A stretch of DNA of 64,000 nucleotides from Winogradskyella sp. (GCF_013042245.1 NZ_JABDQL010000025.1:97686-161685); one strand, 5' to 3'; shown: positions 19,401 to 28,112, numbered from the stretch's first letter. Program-made: numbers and translations. Notes: generated by a model from the letters alone, not told the origin.

Positions 19401-19528
19401 TCTTTATCTCCTAAAAACTCATCCGTAGGAATTGCTTCCACAAATTCGTTTTGTTGTAGCGTCTCAACAATAGAGCTGTTTTCGTTTAGCTCCTCAACAC
19501 TTTTCCAGTATTTTTTGTTAGTTGACAT
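16445..19528 (-). CDS. actB: Alternative complex III subunit ActB, iron-sulfur / molybdopterin-like protein
   Basis: The 1027-residue protein has a twin-arginine type signal placed internally (SRRDFLKYVGFSTAAASLAAC, near 51-71), as known for TAT-variant ActB proteins of Bacteroidetes. Residues ~75-700 resemble molybdopterin oxidoreductases, which in this complex carry no Mo cofactor. The C-terminal ~300 residues bind iron-sulfur clusters: LNACTGCGACVIACHAENN near 768, CQHCNHAPCETVCPVAA near 851, CVGTRYCANNCPYKVRRF near 885 and CSFCIQKTQ near 939. It carries electrons from quinol toward the ActA/ActE hemes on the periplasmic side. It lies between actA and actC with 20-30 nt gaps. Confidence 0.95.
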   Translation of the reverse strand: MSTNKKYWKSVEELNENSSIVETLQQNEFVEAIPTDEFLGDKETLESSSTSRRDFLKYVGFSTAAASLAACEGPVVKSIPYVVQPKEIVPGVANYYATTIANGYDFASVLVKTREGRPIKIENNKLAKTNGHANARVNASILGLYDSLRVQGPMKGDATISWGAFVKDTKQILSDAADKDIVFLTQTFASPSTSKLVGEFTEKYGNVRHVSYDAVSESTALDAFQAKYGKRALANYDFSKAMTIVSVGADFLGDWQGGGFDAAYANKRIPDNGKMSRHIQFESNMSLTGANADKRVPVKPSEQRLALAKLYSYVTGNSVSGNLPENLDKAVRAAASELKKAGSNGVVVSGIQDVNAQTVVLELNEALSSKAFDTTTTIHTKQGNDKAVMQLVADMKAGKVGALVMVGVNPMYTLPNASDFAEGLKKTKSIAFSMKQDETAIHCDYIAAAPHYLESWGDVEMKTGHYALMQPTIRPLFDTKQFQEVLLAWTDNGTDYNDYIKATWTESILNGASYNQALHDGVFVAASTSTIEASTTDSEAVEIPNGNAARALAASAKSSGMELAIYTKTGMGDGQQANNPWLQEFPDPITRTSWDNYLTISKVDADAAGLINENVANGGLNGSKVDVTVNGVTVKDVPVLIQPGQAKGAVGLSLGYGRTLGLKPEMQTGVNAYPLYQNFNAVQEVSISKASGMHEFACVQLHNTLMGRGDIIKETTLEVFNTKDKKYWNAIPEVSLNHIETPVTSPDVDLWDSFDRSIGHHFNLSIDLNACTGCGACVIACHAENNVPVVGKSEMRRSRDMHWLRIDRYYSSEDSFSEDLEKKENISGLGSSLSEFGEMENPNENPQVVFQPVMCQHCNHAPCETVCPVAATAHGRQGQNHMAYNRCVGTRYCANNCPYKVRRFNWFLYSQNDEFDYFMNDDLGRMVLNPDVTVRSRGVMEKCSFCIQKTQKTILDAKRDGREVKDGEFQTACSAACGNGAMVFGDVNDKESQVAELKEDDRMYHLLEYVGTKPNVFYHTKVRNTKA

Positions 19529-19552
19529 ATAATTGTGAGTTACTTCTAATTA

Positions 19553-20848
19553 TTAATAATGACACTTACCGCATTCTAATCCGCCCATTTGAGCTGCAGT
19601 TAACTGCTCCACTCCATATTTCTTAGATAATTGCTCATGGATTTTGGTATAGTATGCGTTGTCTTTAACTTTTACATTTGTTTCTCTATGGCAGTTAATA
19701 CACCAGCCCATTGTTAATGGCGCATGCTGATACATTATTTCCATTTCTTCAACTGGACCATGACACGTCTGACATTCTAACCCTGCCACAGAAACGTGCT
19801 GAGAGTGATTAAAGTAAGCAAAGTCTGGTAAGTTGTGTATACGTATCCATTTTACAGGACTTGTATCGCCTGTGTATTTTTGATTATCTGCATCCCAACC
19901 AACTGCTTTGTATAATTTTTGAATCTCTGCGTTGTAATCTACACCGTATTCTTGACCTTCTGCTAGGGTTTCTGGAGCAACTTCTCCTATACTCTTATGA
20001 CAGTTCATACACACATTCAATGAAGGAATACCAGAATGCTTACTTACTCTTGCTGAAGAGTGGCAATATTTACAATCTATTTTATTATCACCAGCGTGTA
20101 TTCTGTGTGAATAATGTATTGGCTGTACTGGCTCGTAACCTTGATCAATTCCAACTTGCATTAAATACCCATAAACAAAATACCCACTTGCTAATAATAA
20201 TACAATTGAAGTGACTAATACTAAGAATTGGTTTTGTACAAAAGCTTTCCAAATTGGCGTTCTTTTTTCAGTTTCTGGCACCTGAACCCCTTTTGCATCT
20301 GCGAATCGCTTTAAAGTGCGATTTACCAAAACTAAGGCCATGGCTAATAAGCCAAACAATAAAGCTAATGCACCTAATATTATTGAATTTGAAGTTGAAT
20401 CGCCTGTTTGACCACCTTCACCTGAAACAAGTACCGGAGGTTTTGGAGGTTCTGGTTTTGGCTGTGCTGTATAAGCCAAAATATCAGATATATCTTGGTC
20501 ACTCAAAAGCGGAAACGCGTTCATCGCTGTTTGATTATACTCGTTCCAGATTTTATTGGCATAAGCATCTCCAGATTTTATTAAAGCAGCACTATTTCTT
20601 ATCCAGCTATTTAACCACTCCCTGTCTAAACCTTCATCTTCATAAAGCCTTGCTTCAACGTTACGTAAAGCAGGACCCGTCATTTTTTTATCTAACTTAT
20701 GACAAGCTGCACACTGTGCGTTAAATAAAGATTTTCCATTTGCTGGATCACCCTCTTGGGCCAAAACGGTAGTTGAAAACGTAAGTAATAATATGAAACC
20801 TAAACGAAGAATGCTTGAGGTTAAATTACGGTAGATAACGTGTTTCAT
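19553..20848 (-). CDS. actA: Alternative complex III subunit ActA, multiheme cytochrome c with an extra N-terminal cytochrome c domain
   Basis: The 431-residue protein carries six CxxCH heme motifs. After a signal peptide, residues ~30-130 form a monoheme cytochrome c (CAACHK near 44; ligand Met in NAFPLLSDQDISDIL region). Two hydrophobic segments follow (near 153-175 and 209-231), then the pentaheme ActA domain with CKYCH, CMNCH, CQTCH, CINCH and a final CGKCHY that ends the protein. Classical ActA has five hemes, so this is a fusion of a monoheme module to ActA. It is the first gene of the operon and should feed or receive electrons at the periplasmic surface. Confidence 0.94.
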   Translation of the reverse strand: MKHVIYRNLTSSILRLGFILLLTFSTTVLAQEGDPANGKSLFNAQCAACHKLDKKMTGPALRNVEARLYEDEGLDREWLNSWIRNSAALIKSGDAYANKIWNEYNQTAMNAFPLLSDQDISDILAYTAQPKPEPPKPPVLVSGEGGQTGDSTSNSIILGALALLFGLLAMALVLVNRTLKRFADAKGVQVPETEKRTPIWKAFVQNQFLVLVTSIVLLLASGYFVYGYLMQVGIDQGYEPVQPIHYSHRIHAGDNKIDCKYCHSSARVSKHSGIPSLNVCMNCHKSIGEVAPETLAEGQEYGVDYNAEIQKLYKAVGWDADNQKYTGDTSPVKWIRIHNLPDFAYFNHSQHVSVAGLECQTCHGPVEEMEIMYQHAPLTMGWCINCHRETNVKVKDNAYYTKIHEQLSKKYGVEQLTAAQMGGLECGKCHY

Positions 20849-20929
20849 ATGTGTAATTGAATTATCTTCTAAAATTTGGTACGATTTTTTCAGTAATTAT
20901 GATAAAAATCATGTTTCTAAAAACTCAGG

Positions 20930-20960
20930 CAAAAATAAGGTATAAAGTCGATTTTATAAA
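20930..20960 (-). promoter_or_regulatory. Candidate promoter of the act-cox operon
   Basis: Minus strand has TTTA (20957-20960), a 19-nt spacer and TATTTTTG (20930-20937), fitting the Bacteroidetes consensus except the last base of the -33 box. It would give a leader of about 75 nt before actA. It is divergent from the SPOR gene promoter. Confidence 0.5.
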
Positions 20961-21015
20961 TGTTACATAAGTCATAATATACAATTTATACACATTCTAA
21001 ATAACAATTTATCCC

Positions 21016-21043
21016 TTGAATACGTTAAGAAAATATAACTTTG
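21016..21043 (+). promoter_or_regulatory. Candidate promoter of the SPOR-domain gene
   Basis: TTG (21016-21018), 17 nt and TAACTTTG (21036-21043) resemble the Bacteroidetes promoter; the -7 box is a full TAnnTTTG match. The ATG follows 19 nt later. Confidence 0.55.
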
Positions 21044-21061
21044 TAACACAAACAGAAGATT

Positions 21062-21439
21062 ATGAATAAATTAAATATAAAAATGTTACATTTTTTAATA
21101 CTCACTGGCTTTTCTATGGCAATATTTGCACAAGATGCAACTGTAACTGTTAATCAGCCAGAAGCTATCAATAAGCTTTTAGAGTTCAAAAAAGATACGC
21201 GAACGGTTGAAACCTTTAGGATACAGATTTATAGTGGTGACAGTTCTTTTAGAGCTAAAAAAGTTAAATCTGAGTTTAGAGAAAAGTATGGCGAATGGCC
21301 AACAGAAATGGTTTTTAATACGCCAAATTATAAAATTTGGGTTGGCAATTTTAGAAGCCGTTTGGAAGCAGACCGTGCTTTACTTCGTATTAAAAAAAAT
21401 TATATAAATGCTTTTATTTTTAAACCTAAAAAGGATTAA
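21062..21439 (+). CDS. Exported SPOR-domain protein
   Basis: The 125-residue protein has a signal peptide (HFLILTGFSMAIFAQ, cleavage after the Ala near 22) and a C-terminal SPOR fold at ~55-122: VETFRIQIYSGDSSFRAKKV, then YKIWVGNFRSRLEADRALLRIKK and INAFIFKPKK. SPOR domains bind denuded glycan strands of peptidoglycan, so a periplasmic cell-wall role is likely. It stands alone on the plus strand, divergent from the respiratory operon. The specific function is unknown. Confidence 0.88.
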   Translation: MNKLNIKMLHFLILTGFSMAIFAQDATVTVNQPEAINKLLEFKKDTRTVETFRIQIYSGDSSFRAKKVKSEFREKYGEWPTEMVFNTPNYKIWVGNFRSRLEADRALLRIKKNYINAFIFKPKKD

Positions 21440-21463
21440 TATTTCATTTTAAACCAGTATAAG

Positions 21464-21490
21464 AGCCGAAATCAAATATTGATTCTGGCT
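21464..21490 (+). terminator. Weak terminator-like hairpin after the SPOR gene
   Basis: AGCCGAAATCAA-ATA-TTGATTCTGGCT forms a 12-bp stem with one mismatch and one wobble, followed by TCGTTTATTT. It lies 25 nt after the SPOR stop and before the T9SS pseudogene on the other strand. Confidence 0.45.
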
Positions 21491-21494
21491 TCGT

Positions 21495-22185
21495 TTATTT
21501 AATAATTATTTTCTTTTCTAAGGTGACAAGTTCAGTCTCAAGCTTTAAAAAATAAATACCTTGCTTAAGCCGAGAAACGTCAATTGAGTTTTGGTTTTCT
21601 CTTTAAAACTCTTTTTTCTAAAATATCAAAGAATCAAAGAATGAAACAGAATAATCTGGATTCGAAATATTACTAGTGACATAAAGAATGTCGTTAGCAG
21701 AATTAGGAAATACTTTAAATTGCGATTCTAAATCAGCATTATCAATACTCAAAATACTACTTTGGACTGCGCCACTTAAAACAGTCATGTTACTACATAA
21801 TGATTGTGTTGTTGCAGTTTCCTGTACCCAAGTTCCTAAAGTTAAATCGGGCGGGTTTGGTAAAGATGCTTCGGTATTTGAAAAAGGATATAAACATTAT
21901 TAAACCCATCATTTCCATCATCTGCAGAGATTTCCCAGCGGCTTTGTATATCGTTCCATGCTATACGCATTTTACAAAAACCTATTCCGCTACAATCTCT
22001 AGATTCCATAACGGGATCAGTAGGATCTCATAAACATAGCGCTCGTTTACTAAAGAGATTTGTTCAAAAACATAGTCATTTCCGTCTATCAAGGTATTAC
22101 ATGCATTCATTGTAATACTTTGAGAAAACAAAAAACCACCAGATGCCAAAACACAGGCAAACTAAACTTGATTATAATACTTCAA
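21495..22185 (-). pseudogene. Decayed type IX-secreted protein with C-terminal sorting domain
   Basis: Read in shifting minus-strand frames, the region contains a broken signal peptide (KYYNQV-stop-FACVLASGGFLFSQ), then pieces ITMNACNTLIDGNDYVFEQI, DCSGIGFCKMRIAWNDIQSR, SNTEASLPNPPDLTLGTWVQ and SNMTVLSGAVQSSILSID, and finally a classic type A sorting domain: FKVFPNSANDILYVTS ... stop ... DVSRLKQGIYFLKLETELVT, ending in KKIIIK-stop at 21495. At least one stop in the signal peptide, several frame changes and one stop in the sorting domain show it is inactive. The plus-strand ORFs of the track here are shadows. Its neighbour upstream is a decayed tail-collar gene, a pairing also seen intact elsewhere in Flavobacteria as I recall. 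Confidence 0.85.
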
Positions 22186-22192
22186 AATCTAA

Positions 22193-22582
22193 TTAATTTT
22201 GTGAAGAGAATATTCCAACTAAAGTTAAATAAAGGTAAAGTCTGTATATGGCGATCTATGGCTTATGGATTGACCTCCACCTGTATTCCCAATCATAGCA
22301 GAATTCATTGTTGACTAAAACAACCATGAACTGGTCCACGACCTCTTAAATCTGGTAAAGCAATTGTCGTTTGTCCGACACCACCATAGGTCGTTCCTAT
22401 AATTGAAAACAAAGCTGTATTTTGAGCCATAGGAAGTAACTGTCCTTCAGATTTTACCCAACCTACCGGAGCAAAGTTACCAACAAACATTCTAATCTCT
22501 TCTATATAAGCATCTTGAGCATTAGATAAATTGACTGAGCACAGAGCGACAATCAGTAAAAAAGTGTAATAATTTTTTTCAT
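22193..22582 (-). pseudogene. Decayed exported phage-tail-collar-domain protein
   Basis: The gene opens with ATG at 22582 and a signal peptide MKKIITLF, but one T is missing from a T-run, so the frame stops and must be resumed (LLIVALCSVNLSNAQDAYIEEI). Then follows the tail collar fold MFVGNFAPVGWVKSEGQLLP ... GGVGQTTIALPDLRGRGPVH, another frame change, and the domain end GNTGGGQSISHRSPYTDFTF plus LVGIFSSQN-stop at 22193. Intact relatives are small tail-fibre/microcystin-dependent-like proteins. The track ORF 22305-22490 is the largest surviving fragment. At least three lesions make it a pseudogene. Confidence 0.85.
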
Positions 22583-22628
22583 GACTTAAAGTATTACGTT
22601 GTTTTTGAGTCTACCCATAAATAATGAA

Positions 22629-22662
22629 TGAAAAAAGCACTTATTAGAAAATAAGTGCTTTG
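22629..22662 (-). terminator. Rho-independent terminator of rimP-nusA-infB
   Basis: Minus strand AAAGCACTTATT-TTCT-AATAAGTGCTTT followed by TTTCATTC forms a 12-bp stem with a T-rich tail about 30 nt after the infB stop. Confidence 0.8.
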
Positions 22663-22693
22663 TCTACTTTTTGTCCGCTCTAAAAAGAGTTAT

Positions 22694-25429
22694 CTATTTC
22701 AAGGTCTTCTTCACTTCAACTTCTTGGAAAGCTTCTATAACGTCACCTTCTTTAATATCATTGTAATTCTTGACTTGCATACCACAATCATAACCCTTTG
22801 ATACTTCTTTGACATCGTCTTTAAATCGCTTTAGTGATGCTAATTCACCTGTATAAATTACAACACCATCACGTATTAAACGAATACCTGAATTTCTATA
22901 AATTTTTCCACTTGTAACCATACATCCTGCAATAGTTCCAATTTTAGATATCTTAAAAGTCTCGCGAATTTCGGCAGTACCAATAATCTCTTCCTTAAGC
23001 TCTGGAGATAACATTCCTTCCATAGCATCTTTAAGGTCATTAATGGCATCATAAATAATAGAGTATGTACGGATATCGATTTCTTCTTTATCTGCGATTT
23101 GACGAGCATTACCCATCGGTCGCACATTAAATCCGATAATAATAGCATCAGAAGCTGTTGCTAGTAGTACATCACTCTCAGTAATTGCACCAACACCTTT
23201 ATGAATTATATTTACCTGAATCTCTTCCGTAGATAGCTTTTGGAATGAATCTGTTAATGCTTCAACAGAACCATCCACATCACCTTTTAGGATGATATTC
23301 AACTCTTGGAAATCGCCAAGGGCAATACGCCTTCCAATTTCATCAAGTGTAATGTGACGTTGCGTTCTTACTGTTTGTTCGCGTTGCAACTGTGTACGTT
23401 TTGTAGCTATTTGCTTAGCTTCACGTTCATCTTCAAACACATTGAATTTATCACCTGCTTGTGGTGCACCATCTAAACCTAATATTGATACTGGAGTTGA
23501 CGGACCTGCTGCTTCGATGTCGTTTCCACGTTCATCTTGCATAGCTTTTACTTTACCTGAAGTTGTACCAGCTAAGACATAATCACCAACTTTTAAAGTT
23601 CCTGCTTGTACTAAAATTGTAGATACATATCCACGACCTTTGTCTAAGAATGCTTCGACAACAGTACCTTGTGCAGCTTTATTTGGATTTGCTTTGAGCT
23701 CTAATAATTCAGCTTCTAGCAATACTTTTTCTAATAATTCTTTAACACCAGTACCAAATTTAGCAGAGATATCATGAGATTGAATTTTTCCACCCCAATC
23801 TTCTACCAATAAATTCATTTGTGCTAATCCTTCTTTTACTTTTTCAGGATTTGCATCTGGCTTATCTATTTTATTAATTGCAAAAACAATAGGCACTCCT
23901 GCGGCTTGCGCATGAGAAATCGCTTCTTTTGTTTGTGGCATGATATCATCATCCGCAGCTGCTACAATAATTGCTATATCTGTAACTTGTGCACCACGAG
24001 CACGCATTGCTGTAAAAGCTTCGTGACCAGGTGTATCTAAAAATGCAATTTTTTGACCATTCTCTAATTGAACACCGTAAGCACCAATATGCTGGGTAAT
24101 TCCTCCAGACTCTCCAGCAATTACATTTTCTTCACGTATATAATCTAATAATGATGTTTTACCATGATCTACGTGACCCATTACAGTTACGATTGGCGCA
24201 CGTTCAACTAAATCTTCTGGCTTGTCTTCTACTTCTTCAAAGGACTCTTCGATATCTGCAGTTACAAACTCTACGCTGTACCCAAATTCTTCAGCAACAA
24301 TAGTTAATGTTTCAGCATCTAAACGCTGATTCATTGTTACCATCATACCTAGAGACATACATGCAGAAATCACTTCTGTTACACCAACATTCATCATTGT
24401 AGCAACTTCACTAACGGTAACAAATTCTGTTACTTTTAGTGTTTTGCTTTCTGCTTCTTCTATTTGAGCATCAATTTCTGTTTGTTCTCTTCGTTGGTCT
24501 CTCTTTTCTCTACGGTACTTAGCACCTTTACCTTTACTACTTTTACCTTGAAGTTTTTCTAAAGTTTCTCGGATTTGCTTTTGTACATCCTCTTCGCTAG
24601 GTTCTTCTTTAACAACCTTTGGTCTATTACCACGACCCTTGTAATTTCCTCTTCTGTCGTTCTTATTATTTGATTTTCCTGGATCTCCTGGCTTGCTAAT
24701 TCTTCTTCGCTTACGTTTATTAGAATTATCACCAGCTTTAGGTTTATCTTCTTTTTTCTTTTTAGGCTTATTGAATTGAGTTAAATCAATCTTTTTTCCT
24801 GTAATATTTGGTCCGCTAAGTTTTTTATACTGTGTTTTAATCTTTTCATCTACTGGCTCAGAAGTAGACTTAGATTCTTCCTTAGTATCTTCCTTATTAT
24901 CTTCCTTTTTAGCTTCAATTACTTTAGGCTTTTCTTCTGCTGGTGTAGGCTTTTCTTCTGCTGGTGTAGGCTTTTCTTTTTTAGCTTTTGCTTGTGCTTT
25001 TGGCTTAGTCACAGGAGCCTCTTTTTTTTCTACTTCAGCTTTAGGTTCTTCTTTCTTAGGTGTTTCAGCTTTTGGTTTATTACCTTCCAAATCTATTTTA
25101 CCAACTTGTTTTGGACCAGAAAGTTCTGCCTTAGCCTTAAGAACCGTTTCTTTTGCAGCCTCTTCTTTAGCTTTTTCTTCGAGCTCACGCTCACGTTTTT
25201 CTCTAAGCGCTTCTTTTTCTTTCAACTTTGCTTCGCTGACCTCTTGCGCTTTTTCACGTTTAGTTGCATCGGTCTGAAATTCATCAGCCAATGTATCGTA
25301 AACATCTTGAGAGATTTTTGTATTAGGGCTTTTCTCTATCTCGATACCTTTGGATTCTAAGAAATCCACAGCACGATCTAAAGAGATATTTAATTCCCTA
25401 AGTACTTTATTTATTCTAATTTGAGCCAT
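22694..25429 (-). CDS. infB: Translation initiation factor IF-2
   Basis: The 911-residue GTPase is a long IF-2. The N-terminal ~330 residues are Lys/Glu/Pro-rich and low-complexity, including a 21-nt tandem repeat giving KPTPAEE twice in a row. An IF2_N-type helix bundle follows ([20 protein letters not shown] near 345), then the GTPase: G1 [18 protein letters not shown] near 413, G3 [17 protein letters not shown] and G4 [12 protein letters not shown]. Domains II-IV ([32 protein letters not shown]) complete it. IF-2 delivers initiator tRNA. It is the last gene of rimP-nusA-infB, 63 nt after nusA. Confidence 0.97.
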   Translation of the reverse strand: MAQIRINKVLRELNISLDRAVDFLESKGIEIEKSPNTKISQDVYDTLADEFQTDATKREKAQEVSEAKLKEKEALREKRERELEEKAKEEAAKETVLKAKAELSGPKQVGKIDLEGNKPKAETPKKEEPKAEVEKKEAPVTKPKAQAKAKKEKPTPAEEKPTPAEEKPKVIEAKKEDNKEDTKEESKSTSEPVDEKIKTQYKKLSGPNITGKKIDLTQFNKPKKKKEDKPKAGDNSNKRKRRRISKPGDPGKSNNKNDRRGNYKGRGNRPKVVKEEPSEEDVQKQIRETLEKLQGKSSKGKGAKYRREKRDQRREQTEIDAQIEEAESKTLKVTEFVTVSEVATMMNVGVTEVISACMSLGMMVTMNQRLDAETLTIVAEEFGYSVEFVTADIEESFEEVEDKPEDLVERAPIVTVMGHVDHGKTSLLDYIREENVIAGESGGITQHIGAYGVQLENGQKIAFLDTPGHEAFTAMRARGAQVTDIAIIVAAADDDIMPQTKEAISHAQAAGVPIVFAINKIDKPDANPEKVKEGLAQMNLLVEDWGGKIQSHDISAKFGTGVKELLEKVLLEAELLELKANPNKAAQGTVVEAFLDKGRGYVSTILVQAGTLKVGDYVLAGTTSGKVKAMQDERGNDIEAAGPSTPVSILGLDGAPQAGDKFNVFEDEREAKQIATKRTQLQREQTVRTQRHITLDEIGRRIALGDFQELNIILKGDVDGSVEALTDSFQKLSTEEIQVNIIHKGVGAITESDVLLATASDAIIIGFNVRPMGNARQIADKEEIDIRTYSIIYDAINDLKDAMEGMLSPELKEEIIGTAEIRETFKISKIGTIAGCMVTSGKIYRNSGIRLIRDGVVIYTGELASLKRFKDDVKEVSKGYDCGMQVKNYNDIKEGDVIEAFQEVEVKKTLK

Positions 25430-25492
25430 AAATGCTTTTATATAATCCTAAATATATAGTTTACCAATCAATTTGCAAAAATTGGTAAGTTT

Positions 25493-26725
25493 TTAGTCTT
25501 CGAATTCTTCTTTTAAAATTCTGATAACGTCTGTAATTGTTTCTTCTTCTAAGTCTGTACGCTTCACAAGGTCGTTAACATCTTGTTCTAAAATACTTTT
25601 TGCTGTATCTAGACCTGCTTTGCTAAACTCTTGGATAATCCATCCTTCGATTTCATCAGAGAACTCACTTAATTCTACATCTTCTTCTGCACCTTCTCTA
25701 AAGACATCAATTTCGTAACCTGTTAATTTACCAGCCAATCTAATGTTGTGACCACCACGACCGATTGCTTTAGATACTTCTTCTGGCTTTAATAACACTT
25801 CTGCTCGCATGTTTTCTTCATCTAATTTTAAAGAAGTTACTCTTGCAGGACTTAAAGCACGTGTGATAAATAACTGGATATTATTGGTGTAATTGATAAC
25901 ATCAATATTTTCGTTCCCTAATTCACGGACAATACCGTGGATTCTAGAACCTTTCATACCAACACAAGCACCAACTGGGTCTATCCTATCGTCATAAGAG
26001 TCTACGGCGACTTTCGCTTTTTCACCTGGAATACGAACTACACTTTTAACTGTGATTAAACCATCGAACACCTCAGGAATTTCCTGCTCAAATAATTTTT
26101 CTAAGAACAATGGCGATGTTCTAGACATAATTATCGCTGGCTTGCTTCCTTTGAGCTCTACACTTTCTATAACACCTCTTACATTTTCTCCTTTGCGGAA
26201 AAAGTCTGAAGGTATTTGCTTGTCTTTTGGTAAAATAATTTCGTTACCATCATCATCTAATAAAATAATTGCTCTGTGACGTATGTGATGTACCTCAGCC
26301 GTATAGATTTCACCTTCAAGCTCTTTGAATTGCTTATATATGTTGGTATTATCGTGTTCATGAATTTTAGAAATTAAGTTTTGCTTTAATGCTAAAATAG
26401 AGCGTCTTCCTAATTGATGAAGTTTTACTTCTTCTGCAACATCTTCTCCAACTTCAAAATCTGGTTCAATTTTTTGAGCTTCAGATAATTCTATTTCTTG
26501 ATTTTCGTCCTCTACCTCACCATTAGCAACAACAATTCTGTTTCTCCAAATCTCTAAATCTCCTTTATCTGGATTAATGATAATATCAAAGTTATCGTCA
26601 TCACCATATTTCTTCTTTAACGCATTACGCAATACATCTTCTAGTATTGCCATAAGCGTAACTCTATCTATTAATTTATCATCTTTAAAATCCGAAAATG
26701 ATTCAATTAACGCTAAATTTTCCAT
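25493..26725 (-). CDS. nusA: Transcription termination/antitermination factor NusA
   Basis: The 410-residue protein has the Bacteroidetes NusA order: N-terminal RNA-polymerase-binding domain (LIESFSDFKDDKLIDRVTLM), S1 domain (YTAEVHHIRHRAIILL near 137), and two KH domains (VGACVGMKGSRIHGIVRELG near 252 and VSKAIGRGGHNIRLAGKLTG near 320). A short acidic C-terminal region follows. NusA promotes pausing and intrinsic termination. It lies 11 nt after rimP. Because its product acts at hairpins, the hairpin in the leader of its own operon (27205-27235) is notable. Confidence 0.96.
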   Translation of the reverse strand: MENLALIESFSDFKDDKLIDRVTLMAILEDVLRNALKKKYGDDDNFDIIINPDKGDLEIWRNRIVVANGEVEDENQEIELSEAQKIEPDFEVGEDVAEEVKLHQLGRRSILALKQNLISKIHEHDNTNIYKQFKELEGEIYTAEVHHIRHRAIILLDDDGNEIILPKDKQIPSDFFRKGENVRGVIESVELKGSKPAIIMSRTSPLFLEKLFEQEIPEVFDGLITVKSVVRIPGEKAKVAVDSYDDRIDPVGACVGMKGSRIHGIVRELGNENIDVINYTNNIQLFITRALSPARVTSLKLDEENMRAEVLLKPEEVSKAIGRGGHNIRLAGKLTGYEIDVFREGAEEDVELSEFSDEIEGWIIQEFSKAGLDTAKSILEQDVNDLVKRTDLEEETITDVIRILKEEFED

Positions 26726-26736
26726 ATTAACAGGAC

Positions 26737-27201
26737 TTAAAATTTTATTTTAACTTTTGCTTCTTTAATATTTTCTAAAGCGATTGTAGCCTCTTTGGTT
26801 ACAGTCACTTTTCCTTTTCCTACTGGTTTTGGTTCTCGAGTTTTCCATGTTAAATGAATGGATTCTTCGTCAGCCTTTACCAATTGACCTTCTATGTTTT
26901 GATCGTCCTTTGTTTTAATTTCCAAATTACGTCCTACATTTTTCTTATACTGTCTTGGCATCGTTAAAGGTGATGCGGCACCTGCAGAAAGCACTTCTAG
27001 AGAAAAATCTTCTTCTTCTCTATCTAAGTTATGCTCGATTGCTCTGCTAATAAACATACAATCTTCTACCAAGACACCTTTATCACCATCGATTACTATT
27101 TTGATAGCATTGTCTAGTCCAAAAGTAAAGCTTATAAGAAATAAGTCTTGACGTTCTTCAAGAGCGTTTTGTAATAATTCTTCTACCTTATTTTTTAACA
27201 T
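26737..27201 (-). CDS. rimP: Ribosome maturation factor RimP
   Basis: RimP helps assemble the 30S subunit. The protein shows an N-terminal alpha/beta domain (LISFTFGLDNAIKIVIDGDK, DCMFISRAIEHNLDREEEDF) and a C-terminal SH3-like barrel (QYKKNVGRNLEIKTKDDQNI). The track starts at 27237, but that adds MRGRKVPSFYSC, whose codons coincide with a GAGGGGAC hairpin; Met13 at 27201 (MLKNKVEELLQNAL) is where the family begins, giving 154 residues. It heads the rimP-nusA-infB operon. Confidence 0.93.
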   Translation of the reverse strand: MLKNKVEELLQNALEERQDLFLISFTFGLDNAIKIVIDGDKGVLVEDCMFISRAIEHNLDREEEDFSLEVLSAGAASPLTMPRQYKKNVGRNLEIKTKDDQNIEGQLVKADEESIHLTWKTREPKPVGKGKVTVTKEATIALENIKEAKVKIKF

Positions 27202-27204
27202 ACA

Positions 27205-27235
27205 GCTATAAAAAGAGGGGACTTTTCGTCCCCTC
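27205..27235 (-). terminator. Attenuator-like intrinsic terminator in the rimP leader
   Basis: The minus strand reads GAGGGGAC-GAAAA-GTCCCCTC followed by TTTTTAT: a perfect 8-bp GC-rich stem, tight loop and U-tract. It lies between the promoter at 27264-27294 and the rimP start at 27201, so RNA polymerase from that promoter must pass it. It could also stop transcription from the methyltransferase gene upstream. The ATG at 27237 in front of it could allow a short upstream translation event over the hairpin. Confidence 0.75.
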
Positions 27236-27263
27236 ATAATCTTAGTTTCCTTAAACAGAGTTG

Positions 27264-27294
27264 CAAATATACGATATATATTGTGTTTTACAAA
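27264..27294 (-). promoter_or_regulatory. Promoter of rimP-nusA-infB
   Basis: TTTG (27291-27294), exactly 19 nt, then TATATTTG (27264-27271) on the minus strand: a full match to the Bacteroidetes housekeeping promoter. Transcription should begin near 27257, leaving a ~55-nt leader that contains the terminator hairpin. Confidence 0.75.
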
Positions 27295-27308
27295 GCAACA
27301 ACTTAGAT

Positions 27309-28112
27309 TTAAAAGTTCTGTTTTTTAATAGCTCGTATAGCTGAGCTATGATTATCGTCCTTCCAGGCTTTAAAACCTTTATTCTCTAGTATACTTATGT
27401 ATTCACTTATTTCACCATCTTGTAGTAAATGCATTTCAATATTTAGCTCAATAACTCTATCCAACCAATCTAAATTTTGGTCGCTTAGTATGTCTTTTTC
27501 AGTTCCTTCAATATCTATCTTTAGGTAATCAATCTTTTTAATAGCATGAGTATCTATTAATTGGTGCATCGATATACTTGGCACACTTGCATTATTCTCT
27601 TTCGACAAAATATTTAATGAATAACCATCATAACTACCGTCTTTATAATATTTGACAATATCTTCTTTTATCCATATTGCTTTGTTTTCAATAATTATAT
27701 TACTATAATCTAACGTGTTTTTTTTAGCTAACTCGTAGTTATCTTTATCCATCTCATAACCAATGATTTTTGAGTTAGGAAATAGATTTTTATAATGCCC
27801 TATTGTTACTCCAATATTACAACCTAAATCAACTATAATACACTTATTTTCATTTATCTTATTTATAGGTAAATGGTATTCTCGAAGAAAAACATCTTGA
27901 ACCGTTCTTTTATCTCTAAAACTATTTCTAACCTTAATTTCGTTTACCCATTTCTTAGGGTTGAAATTTAAATAACGTTCTTCATCAGAGACATTATTTT
28001 TAAAATATGATAATTGAAAAGCCTGAGCAATATTGAAATCTGAGATTAATCTATAGAATTTTAAAAATCTTTGTAATTCGTACTTTATTCTATTTATAAT
28101 CTTTTTTAGCAT
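27309..28112 (-). CDS. FkbM-family methyltransferase
   Basis: The 267-residue protein has a Rossmann-type SAM-binding core: motif I IVDLGCNIGVTIGHYKNLFP near 93, the acidic strand-2 end IIGYEMDKDNYELA near 117, and the FkbM signature IDYLKIDIEGTEKDIL near 195. FkbM relatives O-methylate sugars or lipid-linked intermediates; the substrate is not evident. The gene is AT-rich even for this window (many AAA/ATT codons), stands alone between tRNA-Gln and rimP, and ends 38 nt before the rimP promoter box, so it may have been acquired separately. Confidence 0.85.
   Translation of the reverse strand: MLKKIINRIKYELQRFLKFYRLISDFNIAQAFQLSYFKNNVSDEERYLNFNPKKWVNEIKVRNSFRDKRTVQDVFLREYHLPINKINENKCIIVDLGCNIGVTIGHYKNLFPNSKIIGYEMDKDNYELAKKNTLDYSNIIIENKAIWIKEDIVKYYKDGSYDGYSLNILSKENNASVPSISMHQLIDTHAIKKIDYLKIDIEGTEKDILSDQNLDWLDRVIELNIEMHLLQDGEISEYISILENKGFKAWKDDNHSSAIRAIKKQNF

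Noticed and set aside
20254-20724. 156-residue plus-strand ORF opposite actA
   Set aside because: Shadow frame of actA, whose heme motifs prove the minus strand is coding.
21688-22314. Three plus-strand ORFs of 71-84 residues
   Set aside because: They lie across decayed minus-strand genes whose domains are recognisable, and show no domain themselves.
24926-24980. 21-nt tandem repeat in infB
   Set aside because: Codes KPTPAEE in the low-complexity linker, which is variable in all IF-2 proteins; no special meaning.
24992-25360. 122-residue plus-strand ORF rich in Phe/Leu
   Set aside because: It mirrors the Lys/Glu-rich low-complexity part of infB on the other strand.
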